A stretch of 64,000 nucleotides of DNA from Streptomyces sp. Tu 3180 (GCF_009852415.1 NZ_WOXS01000002.1:2564501-2628500); one strand, 5' to 3'. Shown: positions 28,840-39,129, counted from the first letter of the stretch. Numbers and translations: made by a program. Notes: generated from the letters alone by a model not told the origin.

Positions 28840-30459
28840 CTCCCCCGCCGCCGTGACGAAGGACGCCGCCGTCGTGACCGGCGCCCCGGGCCTGGTCACG
28901 TACGGCACCGTCCGGAAGTCGGCGCGCGCCGCCTCCCTGCCGAGCTCGACGGTCACGTAGCCGCGCCGGCCGTTGTAGAACCGCAGGTGCGGGTTGGCGG
29001 TCATGTAGGTGTCCCAGTTCGCGGGCCGGTCGGAGCCGTCCTTGCCGCTGGCGACCGAGGTGGCCACGATCTCGGTGCCGACGGTCCGGGAGTCCGGGTC
29101 GTCGAAGTCGTCCTTGATGTCGAAGGCGTAGCCGACGTGGACGTCACCGGTGAGCACCATCAGGTTCTCGATCCCGGCGTCCCGCGCCCCGTCCAGGATC
29201 CGGCGGCGGGAGGCGCGGTAGCCGTCCCAGGCGTCCATGGACAGCCGCGAGGGCGTGGTGAGGTCGAACTTCCGCTGGGAGAAGACGACCTGCTGCGGCA
29301 CGACGTTCCACAGCGCCCGCGAGGAGCGCCAGCCGTCGAGCAGCCACCGCTCCTGGGACTCGCCGGTCATGGTGCGCGACGGGTCGTCGATGTCCGGGCC
29401 GGGCAGCCGGGCGCCGTCGCCGTAGGCCTGGTTGGAGCGGTACTGCCGGGTGTCGAGCACGTCGAACTGGGCGAGCCGGCCCCAGTGCAGGCGCCGGTAC
29501 AGCCGCATGTCGGGGCCCTCGGGCAACTGGGGGCGGCGCAGGGGCTGGTTCTCCCAGTAGGCCCGGTAGGCGGAGGCGCGGCGCAGCAGGAACTCCTCCG
29601 GCGGGACGCTGTTCTCGGGTACGTCGTCCGCGTAGTTGTTCTCGGTCTCGTGGTCGTCCCAGGTGACCACGAAGGGGTGGGCCGCGTGCGCGGCGCGCAG
29701 GTCGGGGTCGGTGCGGTAGAGGGCGTACCGCAGCCGGTAGTCCTCCAGGGTCACGGTCTCGCGGTTGAACAGGGCGGGCAGGGACCGGTCGGTGTAACCG
29801 CGGGCCCCGCCCGCGGAGTTGACCGCGTACTCGTACAGGTAGTCGCCGAGGTGGAAGACCACGTCGACGTCGTCGCCGGCGAGATGGGCGTACGGGGTGA
29901 AGTAGCCGTCGTGGTACGCCTGGCAGGAGACGGCGGCCAGGGTGAGGGAGGCGGTGCGGTCGTCCGGCGCGGGGGCGGTGCGGGTCCGGCCGGTCGGGCT
30001 GATCCAGCGGCCCGCGCGGAAGCGGTAGTAGAACGTGCGGCCGGCGGCGAGGTGGGCGACCTCGGCGTGCACGGTGTGGTGGAACTCGGGGTGGGCGGTG
30101 GCGGTGCCGCGTCTGGCGATGCGGCGGAACCCCTCGTCGTACGCCACCTCCCAGTGGACGGTGACGCGTTCGGCGGGCAGGCCGCCGTCGGGCTGGAACG
30201 GTGCGGGGGCGAGCCGGGTCCACAGGAGCACGGAGCCGGGCAGCGGGTCGCCGGAGGCGACGCCGAGCGTGAAGGGGTCCTCGGTGATCCGCGCGGCGTC
30301 GAGCTCGGCGGCGGCCGCGGTGCCCGCGGCGGGCAGGTTGACCGCGAAGGCGAGCGCGGCGGCGGCGCCGGTGACGGTCAGGAAGCGGCGGCGGCCGATG
30401 TGCCGGGCGGCCGCGCGGAGTTCGGGGGCGTGCTGTGGCTGACGGGCCTCGGGTGTCAT
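28819..30459 (-). CDS. phoD: PhoD-family alkaline phosphatase, Tat exported
   Basis: 546 aa. The twin-arginine signal (GRRRFLTVTGAAAALAF, about 20-45) sends the folded, metal-loaded enzyme outside. Metallophosphatase motifs of PhoD are present: LAAVSCQAYHDG, HLGDYLYEY, VTWDDHETENNYA and LTGDVHVGYAF. It releases phosphate from organic phosphomonoesters/diesters under phosphate limitation. GGGGAGGA five nt before ATG 30459 decides the start. Three tandem 11-nt PhoP-like repeats lie 77-109 bp upstream. Its position in conserved synteny suggests the S. coelicolor phoA/PhoD-type phosphatase, which I infer but cannot verify. Confidence 0.93.
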   Translation of the reverse strand: MTPEARQPQHAPELRAAARHIGRRRFLTVTGAAAALAFAVNLPAAGTAAAAELDAARITEDPFTLGVASGDPLPGSVLLWTRLAPAPFQPDGGLPAERVTVHWEVAYDEGFRRIARRGTATAHPEFHHTVHAEVAHLAAGRTFYYRFRAGRWISPTGRTRTAPAPDDRTASLTLAAVSCQAYHDGYFTPYAHLAGDDVDVVFHLGDYLYEYAVNSAGGARGYTDRSLPALFNRETVTLEDYRLRYALYRTDPDLRAAHAAHPFVVTWDDHETENNYADDVPENSVPPEEFLLRRASAYRAYWENQPLRRPQLPEGPDMRLYRRLHWGRLAQFDVLDTRQYRSNQAYGDGARLPGPDIDDPSRTMTGESQERWLLDGWRSSRALWNVVPQQVVFSQRKFDLTTPSRLSMDAWDGYRASRRRILDGARDAGIENLMVLTGDVHVGYAFDIKDDFDDPDSRTVGTEIVATSVASGKDGSDRPANWDTYMTANPHLRFYNGRRGYVTVELGREAARADFRTVPYVTRPGAPVTTAASFVTAAGEPGLRPA

Positions 30460-31071
30460 CCGGTCCTCCCCTGGCGTGTGGATGCGGGAGGAATTGGAGT
30501 GGCCGGGGACGACCCTGCATTGACACGTACACGGCATCCGGATGACGGTCGCATGAGGTCCGCATGGCGGACCCTCGCGCACGCTGCGGGGCCGTGAACG
30601 CCGAGCGAACGGGCGGGCGGGCAGGCGGGCGGACGGAGGAGAGTCGCCGTCCGGACGGGCGGTCGCGCCGGAGCCGGTGGCGGACGTCGCCGACGCGGCC
30701 CGCGCGGCGCGGTGCGCGGCGGAGCCGTCCGGGAGGCGAACGCGCGGTGCGCGACCGTCCCGGCGACGACGACGCCGCGCGGGGGCCGCGGTCGACGACC
30801 CCTGCGAACGGAATTTGAACTTCCGTTCTATTGCGGCCGATGGCGGACCTGTGCTCAACTCTCCTGCACCAAAGCTTCACACTTGGAGCAAGGGCCTTCC
30901 GCAGACCGCATCCGAGGGGGGATGCGGCAGTCGTTCCACGCCACCGGGTGGGGGTGGCCCCGCGCGGGACAGCGGGTACGCACCGGTGCGTGGAACGGCT
31001 GCCGCGCACGGCGCGTCGGCCCCGTGCGCGACGGCGGCCGCCCGGCGCCGGCCGCCCGACGGGGACCGCCC
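30460..31071. other. 612-bp intergenic region with palindromes and no convincing gene
   Basis: Holds the phosphatase promoter and PHO boxes (30536-30568), an inverted repeat GAACGGAA-N7-TTCCGTTC (30806-30828) in a noticeably AT-richer patch, and a hairpin CCGCATCC-N6-GGATGCGG (30906-30913 with 30920-30927). An open frame starting MADLCSTLLHQSF (30840) lacks a ribosome site and degenerates into Arg/Pro-rich sequence. It could be a remnant. Confidence 0.6.
30536..30568 (-). promoter_or_regulatory. probable PHO box: three tandem 11-nt repeats
   Basis: Read on the minus strand: GCCATGCGGAC, CTCATGCGACC and GTCATCCGGAT, contiguous. They share CATSCGR in the same register. The third contains TCATCCGG, fitting the TCAYYYRG core of Streptomyces PhoP direct-repeat units. 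Position upstream of a PhoD-family phosphatase makes PhoP control likely. Confidence 0.6.
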
Positions 31072-32058
31072 CTACCGGGCGAGGATCCGCTCGACCTCGG
31101 TCATCTGCTCGTCGGTGAGCGGTCCCTTCTCGAGCGCCCCCGCGTTCTCCTCGACCTGGGCGACCGAGCGGAAACCGGGGATCGGCACGGTGCGCGGGCT
31201 GCGCGCCCACAGCCAGGCGAGAGCGCCCTGGGCGAGCGTGCGGCCCCCGCTGGTGAGGACGTCCCGGAGCGCGTCGACCCGCGCGAGCCACGCCGGGTCC
31301 GCGCCCGACCCGTCGCCGAAGCCCCGCAGCCAGGCGGGCGGCCTGCTGCGGATGTCCCCGGCCGGAAGCGGCCGCCGGCCGGCGTGCCTGCCGGTGAGCA
31401 GGCCCATGGCGAGCGGACTGCGGTTGACGGAGGCGAGGTCCGCCTCCTCGCACAGCCTGATCATCTCGGGCGCGTCGGTGAGGACGTTCAGCGCGTGCTG
31501 CACGGCGGTGCAGTGCGGCCCCTTCGCGAACACGGCGGCGCGGGCGGGGTCGTCGGTGCTCCACGCGTACGCCCGGATCAGTCCCTCCGCCACCAGTTCC
31601 TCGCACGCGTCGCGGAGTTCGGCGGCCCGCTCGGGGGCGGCGTCGGCGAGGTGGAGCTGGTACAGGTCGACGCGGTCGGTGCCGAGGCGGCGCAGGGAGG
31701 CGGTCAGGGCGCGGCGCAGGTGGGCGGGCGAGTCGTCGCCGCCGGTGAGGGTGCGGGTGTCCGCGTCGAAGACGTTGCCCCACTTGGTGGCGACGACGAC
31801 CTCGTCCCGGCGCCGGCCGAGGGCCCGCCCGAGGACGCGCTCGCTGTGCCCCGTCCCGTAGACGTCCGCCGTGTCGAAGAAGGTGACGCCCAGGTCGACG
31901 GCGCGCCGGATCGCCCGGACGGACTCGTCGTCGTCGACCCTGCCCCAGCCCAGGGGCTGCCCGTCCGGGTCCTGCCACTCACCGCCGATCGCCCAGCAGC
32001 CGCATCCGACGGCGCTGACCTCGATACCGCTGCGTCCCAGTGTCCGTGTGGTGTCCAT
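31072..32058 (-). CDS. aldo/keto reductase
   Basis: 328 aa TIM-barrel NADPH oxidoreductase. Catalytic Asp and Tyr lie in FFDTADVYGTGHSE, the Lys in VVVATKWGN and the His position in DLYQLHL; the NADPH-binding C-terminal segment is IPGFRSVAQVEENAGAL. It belongs to the Tas/YhdN-like group; the physiological aldehyde or ketone is not known. TAGCGT at 32067-32072 ends eight bases before ATG 32058 without a ribosome site, suggesting a leaderless message. Confidence 0.9.
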   Translation of the reverse strand: MDTTRTLGRSGIEVSAVGCGCWAIGGEWQDPDGQPLGWGRVDDDESVRAIRRAVDLGVTFFDTADVYGTGHSERVLGRALGRRRDEVVVATKWGNVFDADTRTLTGGDDSPAHLRRALTASLRRLGTDRVDLYQLHLADAAPERAAELRDACEELVAEGLIRAYAWSTDDPARAAVFAKGPHCTAVQHALNVLTDAPEMIRLCEEADLASVNRSPLAMGLLTGRHAGRRPLPAGDIRSRPPAWLRGFGDGSGADPAWLARVDALRDVLTSGGRTLAQGALAWLWARSPRTVPIPGFRSVAQVEENAGALEKGPLTDEQMTEVERILAR

Positions 32059-32196
32059 GCCCGAGGACGCTAGGAGTTCGAGCGCGCGCGAAGGCAAGCC
32101 CGCGGGGGATTCGGGGACGCTCGGGCGGGGGGCGGGGGCTCCCGGACGAAAGCGCTCAGGTGGGGGGTGCCCGGCGGGGTGTTCAGGTGGGGGTGC

Positions 32197-32523
32197 TCAG
32201 GCCTGACCGGTCTCGAAACGGGAGATCCTGCCGTCGTCGTCGACGGTGAAGGTCCAGCGGGTGCGCATCTCGCCCCAGGTGTCGTTGCGGTAGCGGGCGA
32301 TGATGCTGCGGCCGCCGTCGGACTCGTTGTCGACCTCCAGGTGGCCGTTGGAGGAGAAGATCTCCCGGTCGGTCCAGTCGGCGAGGTCACGGTCGCTGCC
32401 GTCGTCCGCCATGGTCGCGCCGGGTGCGAGGAGGGCCATGAAGCCCTCGCGGTCGTGGTGGTTGACGGCGGTGACGAAGGCCCGGACGGCCGGATCGCTG
32501 AGACGGGTGGTCTGAATCGTCAT
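32197..32523 (-). CDS. SnoaL/NTF2-like protein
   Basis: 108 aa, one cone-shaped alpha+beta barrel domain. Pattern AFVTAVNHHDREGFMALLAP at the N-terminus and RYRNDTWGEMRTRWTFTVDDDGRISRFETG at the end are typical of SnoaL-like polyketide cyclase/limonene-epoxide hydrolase relatives, many of which are non-enzymatic or of unknown function. ATG 32523 has a weak ACAGG ribosome site. Divergent from the DoxX gene by about 130 bp. Confidence 0.82.
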   Translation of the reverse strand: MTIQTTRLSDPAVRAFVTAVNHHDREGFMALLAPGATMADDGSDRDLADWTDREIFSSNGHLEVDNESDGGRSIIARYRNDTWGEMRTRWTFTVDDDGRISRFETGQA

Positions 32524-32651
32524 GCCTGTCAGCGTCGTACCGGCCACCGGGCCCCGCCACCCGCGCCACCCGAACGGCGTCCGACGGCGGGCCGGGCCGG
32601 CGGCGGGGATGCGACGGTGGTCACGGCGAAGCGACTGCTCCGGGAGGCGAC

Positions 32652-33212
32652 GTGACCCGTTACGACCGAACCTGTTACGACCGACGCGATCTGGGCCTGC
32701 TGCTGCTCCGGCTGGGAACGGGCGGGGTGCTGGCGGCGCACGGCGCGCAGAAGCTGTTCGGCTGGTTCGGCGGGGGCGGGATCGAGGGCACCGGCCAGTT
32801 CATGGAGTCCGTCGGCTACGCGCCCGGCAAGGCCAGCGCGACGGCGGCCGGCCTCGCGGAGACCGGCGGCGGCGTCCTCCTGGCGCTCGGCCTCGCCACC
32901 CCGGCGGCGGGCGCCGCGGCGGCCGGCGCGATGGCGGGCGCGGCCGCCGTGCACGCGCCCAGCGGCTTCTTCGCCCAGGAGGGCGGCTACGAGTACGCCG
33001 CGAGCCTGGGGCTGACGGCCGCGGGCCTCGCCATCGCGGGCCCCGGGCGCCTCTCCCTCGACCACGCCCTCCGCCACGCGGTCAACCGGGGCTGGATGGT
33101 CCCGACGGCCTTCGCGACGGTCGCGGCGGCCACGGTGGTGGCCGTGGGGGCGCGCAGCAGGCGGCTGCGGAAGGCGAAGGAGGGCGAACAGGAGCCCCTG
33201 TTCGAGGAGTAG
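32652..33212 (+). CDS. DoxX-family membrane protein
   Basis: 186 aa with four predicted helices in the DoxX part (LGLLLLRLGTGGVLAAHGAQKLFGWFGG...). DoxX proteins are small quinone- or redox-linked membrane proteins; in actinobacteria one takes part in a membrane oxidoreductase complex against thiol stress. GGGAGG four to five nt before GTG 32652 supports the start. The C-terminus after the last helix is highly charged (RRLRKAKEGEQEPLFEE). Confidence 0.87.
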   Translation: MTRYDRTCYDRRDLGLLLLRLGTGGVLAAHGAQKLFGWFGGGGIEGTGQFMESVGYAPGKASATAAGLAETGGGVLLALGLATPAAGAAAAGAMAGAAAVHAPSGFFAQEGGYEYAASLGLTAAGLAIAGPGRLSLDHALRHAVNRGWMVPTAFATVAAATVVAVGARSRRLRKAKEGEQEPLFEE

Positions 33213-33302
33213 CCGGAGGAGGGCTTCGGGGAAGAGGGGGTGCGCGCCGAGGCGCCGGGCCGCGCGCCGGGGCTGTCAGTGCCCTGTGCCAGGCTCCGTC
33301 CC

Positions 33303-33650
33303 ATGAGCGATCACCCGTCCCCTTCCCCCGCCCCGGCCGCCGACCTGTGGGCCTCCGTCGACGACCTGTGCGGCTGGCTGGACGCCAACCGCCCGGCCGA
33401 GGGCCGGGAGGGCCTGCTGCTGCGGATCCTCAAACTGTCCGAGGAGGTCGGCGAGGTCGCCGAGGCCGTGATCGGCGCGACCGGCCAGAACCCGCGCAAG
33501 GGCACCACGCACACCTGGGACGACGTCCAGTCGGAACTGTGCGACGTCGCCGTGACGGCCCTGGTGGCCCTGCGCACGCTCACCCCCGACGCCCGGGAGG
33601 TCCTCACCCGCCACCTGGCCCGGGTCACACGGCGCTCGCTCGGGGCCTAG
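33303..33650 (+). CDS. MazG-like family protein
   Basis: 115 aa single-domain protein. It carries the MazG-type helix motif KLSEEVGEVAEAVIG (ExxE) and the second acidic motif SELCDVAVTALVALRTL (ExxxD), which bind Mg2+ in nucleotide pyrophosphohydrolases. It likely cleaves a non-canonical or stress nucleotide triphosphate, substrate unknown. CAGGCT at 33290-33295 ends seven bases before ATG 33303, consistent with leaderless expression. Confidence 0.88.
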   Translation: MSDHPSPSPAPAADLWASVDDLCGWLDANRPAEGREGLLLRILKLSEEVGEVAEAVIGATGQNPRKGTTHTWDDVQSELCDVAVTALVALRTLTPDAREVLTRHLARVTRRSLGA

Positions 33651-33839
33651 AGCCGGTTCCGGAAGCGATCCGGGTCCCCCGGCTGAGCCCAGCGCCGGGG
33701 CGGGCGTGGGCAGATGGCGTCGGGCCCCCACCGCGTGCTTCGCGCGGTCCCGGTCTTCCCCGGGCTCAGCGGTCCGCCTACGCTCGGCTGTCGCGGTGTG
33801 AGGCGATGTGACTGTTCCCGGCGCAGTGAGGCGGCTTCC

Positions 33840-34541
33840 GTGCCCGGATGGATGGATCTGGCATACACCACGGCCGGCGGTGTCGTCGGTGCCGCGGTGA
33901 CCAACTACCTCTCCATGAGCCAGGAGCGTCGACAGCAGCGCGCAGCGGTCATGCAGCGGCTTCTCCGTCTCGCTGCGGTGCGCGACAGGGTGTGCGACAT
34001 CGCGCCGAGCCGGGCGGAGGGCCCGTCGCGGCACAGGGTCGGAGCACAACGGCGCGCCACGGCGCGTCTCGGCGTCACGGCGGTTCTGGACGACGGGCGT
34101 GACGCCGAGCACGCGCAGCGGGAGGCGATCTCGGACCTCGTGGTGGCCGCGCTCTCGGCCGGCGTACCCCGAAGGGTCCTGGACTTCGCCGGAGGCGGTG
34201 AGGAACACGCCTTGCAGTGCGAGGTCGTCGGACTGATCGATCTCCGTCTCGGCGGTGTCCTGGGGGAGCCGCTCGAAGAGCTGATGGCGCAGTGTGAGGA
34301 TCACCGGCAGGCGACGGCCCAACAGCTGCTCCGGGCACTGTGGCGCCCATGGCGGACACGGCTCCTGATGCGCGCACGCCTCCGCGCGTTGCGTCAGGAC
34401 GCCGACGCGCTCCACCGAAGGCAACAGGCGGTCCTGTCCGTCCTGTCCCGGCCGGAGCACACCGATGCCCTCGCCGGCCGCCTCGGTCGCCCGCCGGATC
34501 GGGATGCACGACGCTTCGACGACCCGGTGCCCGAGGCATGA
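33840..34541 (+). CDS. hypothetical protein with one N-terminal membrane helix
   Basis: 233 aa. One hydrophobic segment near the start (MDLAYTTAGGVVGAAVTNYL) and then a long, Arg-rich, helical cytoplasmic part (AVMQRLLRLAAVRDRV..., LMRARLRALRQDADALHRR) with coiled-coil character. GTG 33840 has GTGAGG eight nt upstream; ATG 33852 is an alternative. Codon third positions are GC rich but slightly less so than neighbours. I recognise no family; it may be strain specific. Confidence 0.65.
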   Translation: MPGWMDLAYTTAGGVVGAAVTNYLSMSQERRQQRAAVMQRLLRLAAVRDRVCDIAPSRAEGPSRHRVGAQRRATARLGVTAVLDDGRDAEHAQREAISDLVVAALSAGVPRRVLDFAGGGEEHALQCEVVGLIDLRLGGVLGEPLEELMAQCEDHRQATAQQLLRALWRPWRTRLLMRARLRALRQDADALHRRQQAVLSVLSRPEHTDALAGRLGRPPDRDARRFDDPVPEA

Positions 34542-34771
34542 GAAGCGACGCTCCGCCTCACCACGGGCGCTTTCGCGACGGGCCCCGGCCGGGCCGGTGC
34601 GCGGTGCGCCCCGGCCCGCCGGCCGCCGGAGCGGTCGGCGTTCCGACCGGCGTCCACGATCCGACACGGTTCGCTCGGGCGGACCGCCGATCCACCGGGC
34701 GCCAGACCCCTTCTCGGGGCCCGGAGGAGGAAGGCCGCGCCGGGGCACCCCCGTCGCGGCAGGGGCCGTCC

Positions 34772-35095
34772 TCAGTGTCTCCCCAAGCCTCGGTGCTCGA
34801 GTTCGTCCGCGCACTCCTCCGGGACCGCCACGGTCCTGAACGTCGCGGTCGGGCGCCCGGGGGCCGCGGACGGATCGAGTGCCTCCCGCCGCTCGCGCTC
34901 GGCCTCGGCGCGGTCCCGTGCGATGCCGTCCGCGATCTCCTGGCAGTCGACGGCGTACGGGCCGGTCGGCGTCGCCTCCCCGGCGGGGGACTCCGGCCGG
35001 TCCGCGGACGGCTCGGCGTCGAGGGCGGAGGTGGTGACGAGACCCGCCAGGCACAGCACGGCCCACCCCGCGAAGACCCGGCTGCGGACGCTCAC
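34772..35095 (-). CDS. small secreted protein, hypothetical
   Basis: 107 aa. A signal peptide (VRSRVFAGWAVLCLAGLVTTSALDA) lacks a proper lipobox, so the mature 80 residues are probably secreted or anchored by the uncleaved helix. The mature part is acidic and Arg/Glu rich with two Cys (VDCQEI, PEECADE) that could form a disulfide. GTG 35095 follows GAGGGGAC. No known domain. Gene-poor flanks (34542-34771 and 35096-35276) show nothing I can identify. Confidence 0.6.
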   Translation of the reverse strand: MSVRSRVFAGWAVLCLAGLVTTSALDAEPSADRPESPAGEATPTGPYAVDCQEIADGIARDRAEAERERREALDPSAAPGRPTATFRTVAVPEECADELEHRGLGRH

Positions 35096-35276
35096 GCGAC
35101 ACCGTCCCCTCTGATCCGCACGGAGTCCGCGACCCCGCGCTCCGCACCGGCGCCTCGGAGGGTCGAGGTGCCGTCCCGTCCGCCGTCCGCCGCGCGGCGG
35201 CTCCTTCGGGAGCGGTCCGCACCAGGGGGAACGCCGCTTCGGCCTCCCCGAGGCGTCCGTCCCCTCGTCTTCCCGT

Positions 35277-36344
35277 TCAAGACGCCGCCCAGGTCCAGCG
35301 GTTGAGCGTTTCGCTCCTGTCGTCGTAGGTGAGCCAGGTGCCGTCGCCGAGCGGGCGCACACCGCCGGCGACCGGGCCCGTGGGATACGCGATCGTCCCC
35401 CGGGTCCGCAGGGTGCGGGCGTCGAGCAGCCAGTGGCGGGCCCGCTCCGGGTCCTCGTCGGACTCGACCGTCGAGGCGATGACGGTGTCGGCGTCGACGA
35501 AGCCGCAGACGTGGTCCCAGTGGGCCGGGTCCTCCTCGTCGCCGGCCGCACCGGGTTCCGCCTCGGCGAGCACGGTGCCGTCCAGGGCGTGCAGTCGCAG
35601 GTCCGCTCCGTAGTGCTCGACCGTCAGGAAGCCCGGAACGCCCGCATGGACGTCCATCAGGATGCGGTCCAGGCCCTCGTTCAGGTCCCAGCCGGTCAGC
35701 TTCCCGCCGTCCCGGCGTGCCCAGTGCAGCAGGATGCCGTCCTGGCCCATGCCGATGCTCAGCCCCATGTGGACACCGTCCGGGTGGGAGAGGTGGTGCG
35801 AACCGGATGCCGCGCTGTCCAGCGGCAGCCGGGCCAGCTCCCGTCCGTCCCGGGCGTCCAGGACGACCCAGCACTCCTCCCAGCCGCCCGGCTCCGGCTC
35901 GGTCACGACATGCGCCCACACGAGCCGGCCGTCGTCCGAGACCCGGCAGGAGCCGTGTTCGAGACCGGGGCACACCTGCTGCTCGTCCCCCGTGTGCGGA
36001 TGACCGAGCACGGGGCCCCAGCAGCCGTGCCGGTACTCCCACAGCGTCTCTGCGCCCACGCCCACGGCCCGTACCGCTCGCTGCCCCGAGAACACCGCGA
36101 ACGTGCCGTCGGGGCTCACCGAATGGACACCGCGGTCCCACCCCGGCCAGGGGAGGGGGAAGACGGCCGCCGGCGCGCACTCCCCCGCGAACACCTCGTG
36201 GAGGTCGTGGACCTCCAGCTCGTGTCCGTTCCGCAGCAGGGCGCGGCGCGAACCGTCCCCGCGGCTTTCCAGCGCGAAGCCGTGGACCAGCGCGTCTCCG
36301 CCCGGCAGCCTCACCGAGTCGCACAGTCGTGCGGTGATCGACAT
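35277..36344 (-). CDS. beta-propeller-like hypothetical protein
   Basis: 355 aa, soluble, no signal. The sequence is a series of WD40/YncE-like strands with recurrent patterns (HSVSPDGTFAVFSGQ, CRVSDDGRLVWAHVV, GGVRPLGDGTWLTYDDR), suggesting a six- or seven-bladed propeller. This fold often mediates protein or ligand binding; no catalytic site is seen. TACCTT at 36351-36356 is six bases before ATG 36344, so it is likely leaderless and independent of the esterase gene 38 bp upstream. Confidence 0.72.
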   Translation of the reverse strand: MSITARLCDSVRLPGGDALVHGFALESRGDGSRRALLRNGHELEVHDLHEVFAGECAPAAVFPLPWPGWDRGVHSVSPDGTFAVFSGQRAVRAVGVGAETLWEYRHGCWGPVLGHPHTGDEQQVCPGLEHGSCRVSDDGRLVWAHVVTEPEPGGWEECWVVLDARDGRELARLPLDSAASGSHHLSHPDGVHMGLSIGMGQDGILLHWARRDGGKLTGWDLNEGLDRILMDVHAGVPGFLTVEHYGADLRLHALDGTVLAEAEPGAAGDEEDPAHWDHVCGFVDADTVIASTVESDEDPERARHWLLDARTLRTRGTIAYPTGPVAGGVRPLGDGTWLTYDDRSETLNRWTWAAS

Positions 36345-36382
36345 GACCCGAAGGTAGCGGATCCCGCTGACAGCGCGGCCGT

Positions 36383-37447
36383 TCAGCCGCCGTGACCTGC
36401 GGTGCGGTGCAGGGCGCGCAGGAGCAGGGGCAGGGACCTGCGGAACTCCCTCACCCAGTACGGCGCGTCGTGCGTGCCGGAGTAGAAGTGCGTCGCCACC
36501 GGGGTTCCGGCGGACTCCAGGCGTGCGGCCAGGGCGCGGGACTCGCGTTCCATGATCGTCTCGGTGGGGGAGACGACGTCGTCGGGGAACGGGTCGGACG
36601 GGTCCTCCAGTCCGGGGACCTCCGGATCGGGCTGCGTGCCCGGCGGGTTGAGCTCGCCCACCCTGCCGTCGCCGCTGGAGAGGTGGACGGGGATGTCGCG
36701 CAGCCGGTCGGCCAGGTGGTACGGGTCGTGGGCCTCCCAGTTCGCGCGCTGGGCGACCGGGTCGCCCCACAACGCCTTCCAGTCCAGGCCCAGGGCGGTC
36801 ATCCCGGCCCGGACCGCGTGCGGATGCTGCAAGGGGTGCACGTAACCGCTGTAGCTCGCCACCGCCCGGAACAGTCCGGGGTGCCGGCCGGCGTAGGAGA
36901 GGCCGCCGAACCCCCCTTGCGACTCGCCCGCGGCCACCCGGCGGGTGCCGGCGCCGTAGTGGCGTTCCAGCAGGGGGCGCACCTCCCGGAGGTGGAAGGT
37001 CTCCACGGCGGGCGGACCGCCCCGGCCGTCGTTGTACCAGTCGCTGTAGAAGCCGAACAGCGGCATCTCGGGCATCACCACGAGCACGTCCCGGAGTCCG
37101 GGCAGCTCCTGGAGACGGGCGTCGTAGTCCTCCGTCCAGGCCTTGTGGTTGCCGTCGCCGCCGACCAGGAGGTAGAGCACCGGCCAGCTCCGGCCCGGCC
37201 GCCGGTCCTCCCAGCCGTCCGGGGTCAGCAGCCGGACCTTCGCGGTGCGCCCCAGGGCGGGCGAATCGAACGTGAGGTCGACCAGGCGTTCGCCGACGTC
37301 CTCCTCGGCGACGACCCGGGCACCGCGGTGCGGTGCCGGCGCGCCCGCGTCGGCGTACGCCGCGTAGCCCTCCGCCGGCAGGAGGAGACCCGCGATCACC
37401 AGGGGGAGCAGGAGCCGCAGCCGCAGCCGCGCAGAGCGCCAGAACAT
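36383..37447 (-). CDS. secreted esterase, antigen 85 / esterase D-like alpha/beta hydrolase
   Basis: 354 aa. A signal peptide (RLRLRLLLPLVIAGLLLPAEGYA) is followed by the hydrolase fold with LYLLVGGDGNHKAW, the nucleophile motif GESQGGFGG and a late His in YSGTHDAPYW. The layout matches tributyrin/mycolyl-type esterases of actinobacteria; acyl substrate unknown. GGAGG upstream supports ATG 37447. The gene precedes the propeller gene on the same strand. Confidence 0.86.
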   Translation of the reverse strand: MFWRSARLRLRLLLPLVIAGLLLPAEGYAAYADAGAPAPHRGARVVAEEDVGERLVDLTFDSPALGRTAKVRLLTPDGWEDRRPGRSWPVLYLLVGGDGNHKAWTEDYDARLQELPGLRDVLVVMPEMPLFGFYSDWYNDGRGGPPAVETFHLREVRPLLERHYGAGTRRVAAGESQGGFGGLSYAGRHPGLFRAVASYSGYVHPLQHPHAVRAGMTALGLDWKALWGDPVAQRANWEAHDPYHLADRLRDIPVHLSSGDGRVGELNPPGTQPDPEVPGLEDPSDPFPDDVVSPTETIMERESRALAARLESAGTPVATHFYSGTHDAPYWVREFRRSLPLLLRALHRTAGHGG

Positions 37448-37613
37448 CCGACCTCCGTCACGTGAGGAGTGTCGCCATTCTCACTCATCCGCACCGGGCG
37501 GGCACGCTGAGTGATCCCGCGGCGCCCGTCATCGGCCGCGGCCCCCTGGGGGATTCCGCCGGTCCGCGCGGTCCGCCGGTCAGCCGGCCCGCACGGTCAG
37601 CCGGTCCGCGCGG

Positions 37614-39068
<1,455 letters not shown>

Positions 39069-39097
39069 CTACGGCCGGTGATTCTCCGGCACCCCGG

Positions 39098-39129
39098 GGG
39101 CCTTGCCGCAAGCCCCCCGGTGCGCTATA
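39098..39129 (-). promoter_or_regulatory. rox promoter with rifampicin-associated element (RAE)
   Basis: On the minus strand 39116-39098 reads GGGGCTTGCGGCAAGGCCC, the 19-bp RAE inverted repeat known upstream of rifamycin-inactivating genes in actinomycetes. A TATAGC -10 element lies at 39129-39124, so the RAE sits at about the transcription start, 45 bp before the rox ATG. No clear -35 is seen. Confidence 0.9.

Noticed and set aside
30806-30828. LexA (SOS) box
   Set aside because: Actinobacterial LexA sites are CGAAC-N4-GTTCG. This repeat has GAACGGAA with a 7-nt centre, so spacing and half-site do not fit.
30840-31118. Short protein MADLCSTLLHQSF...
   Set aside because: No ribosome site, and after about 25 codons it becomes Arg/Pro-rich frame noise typical of GC-rich DNA. 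Kept only as a possible remnant.
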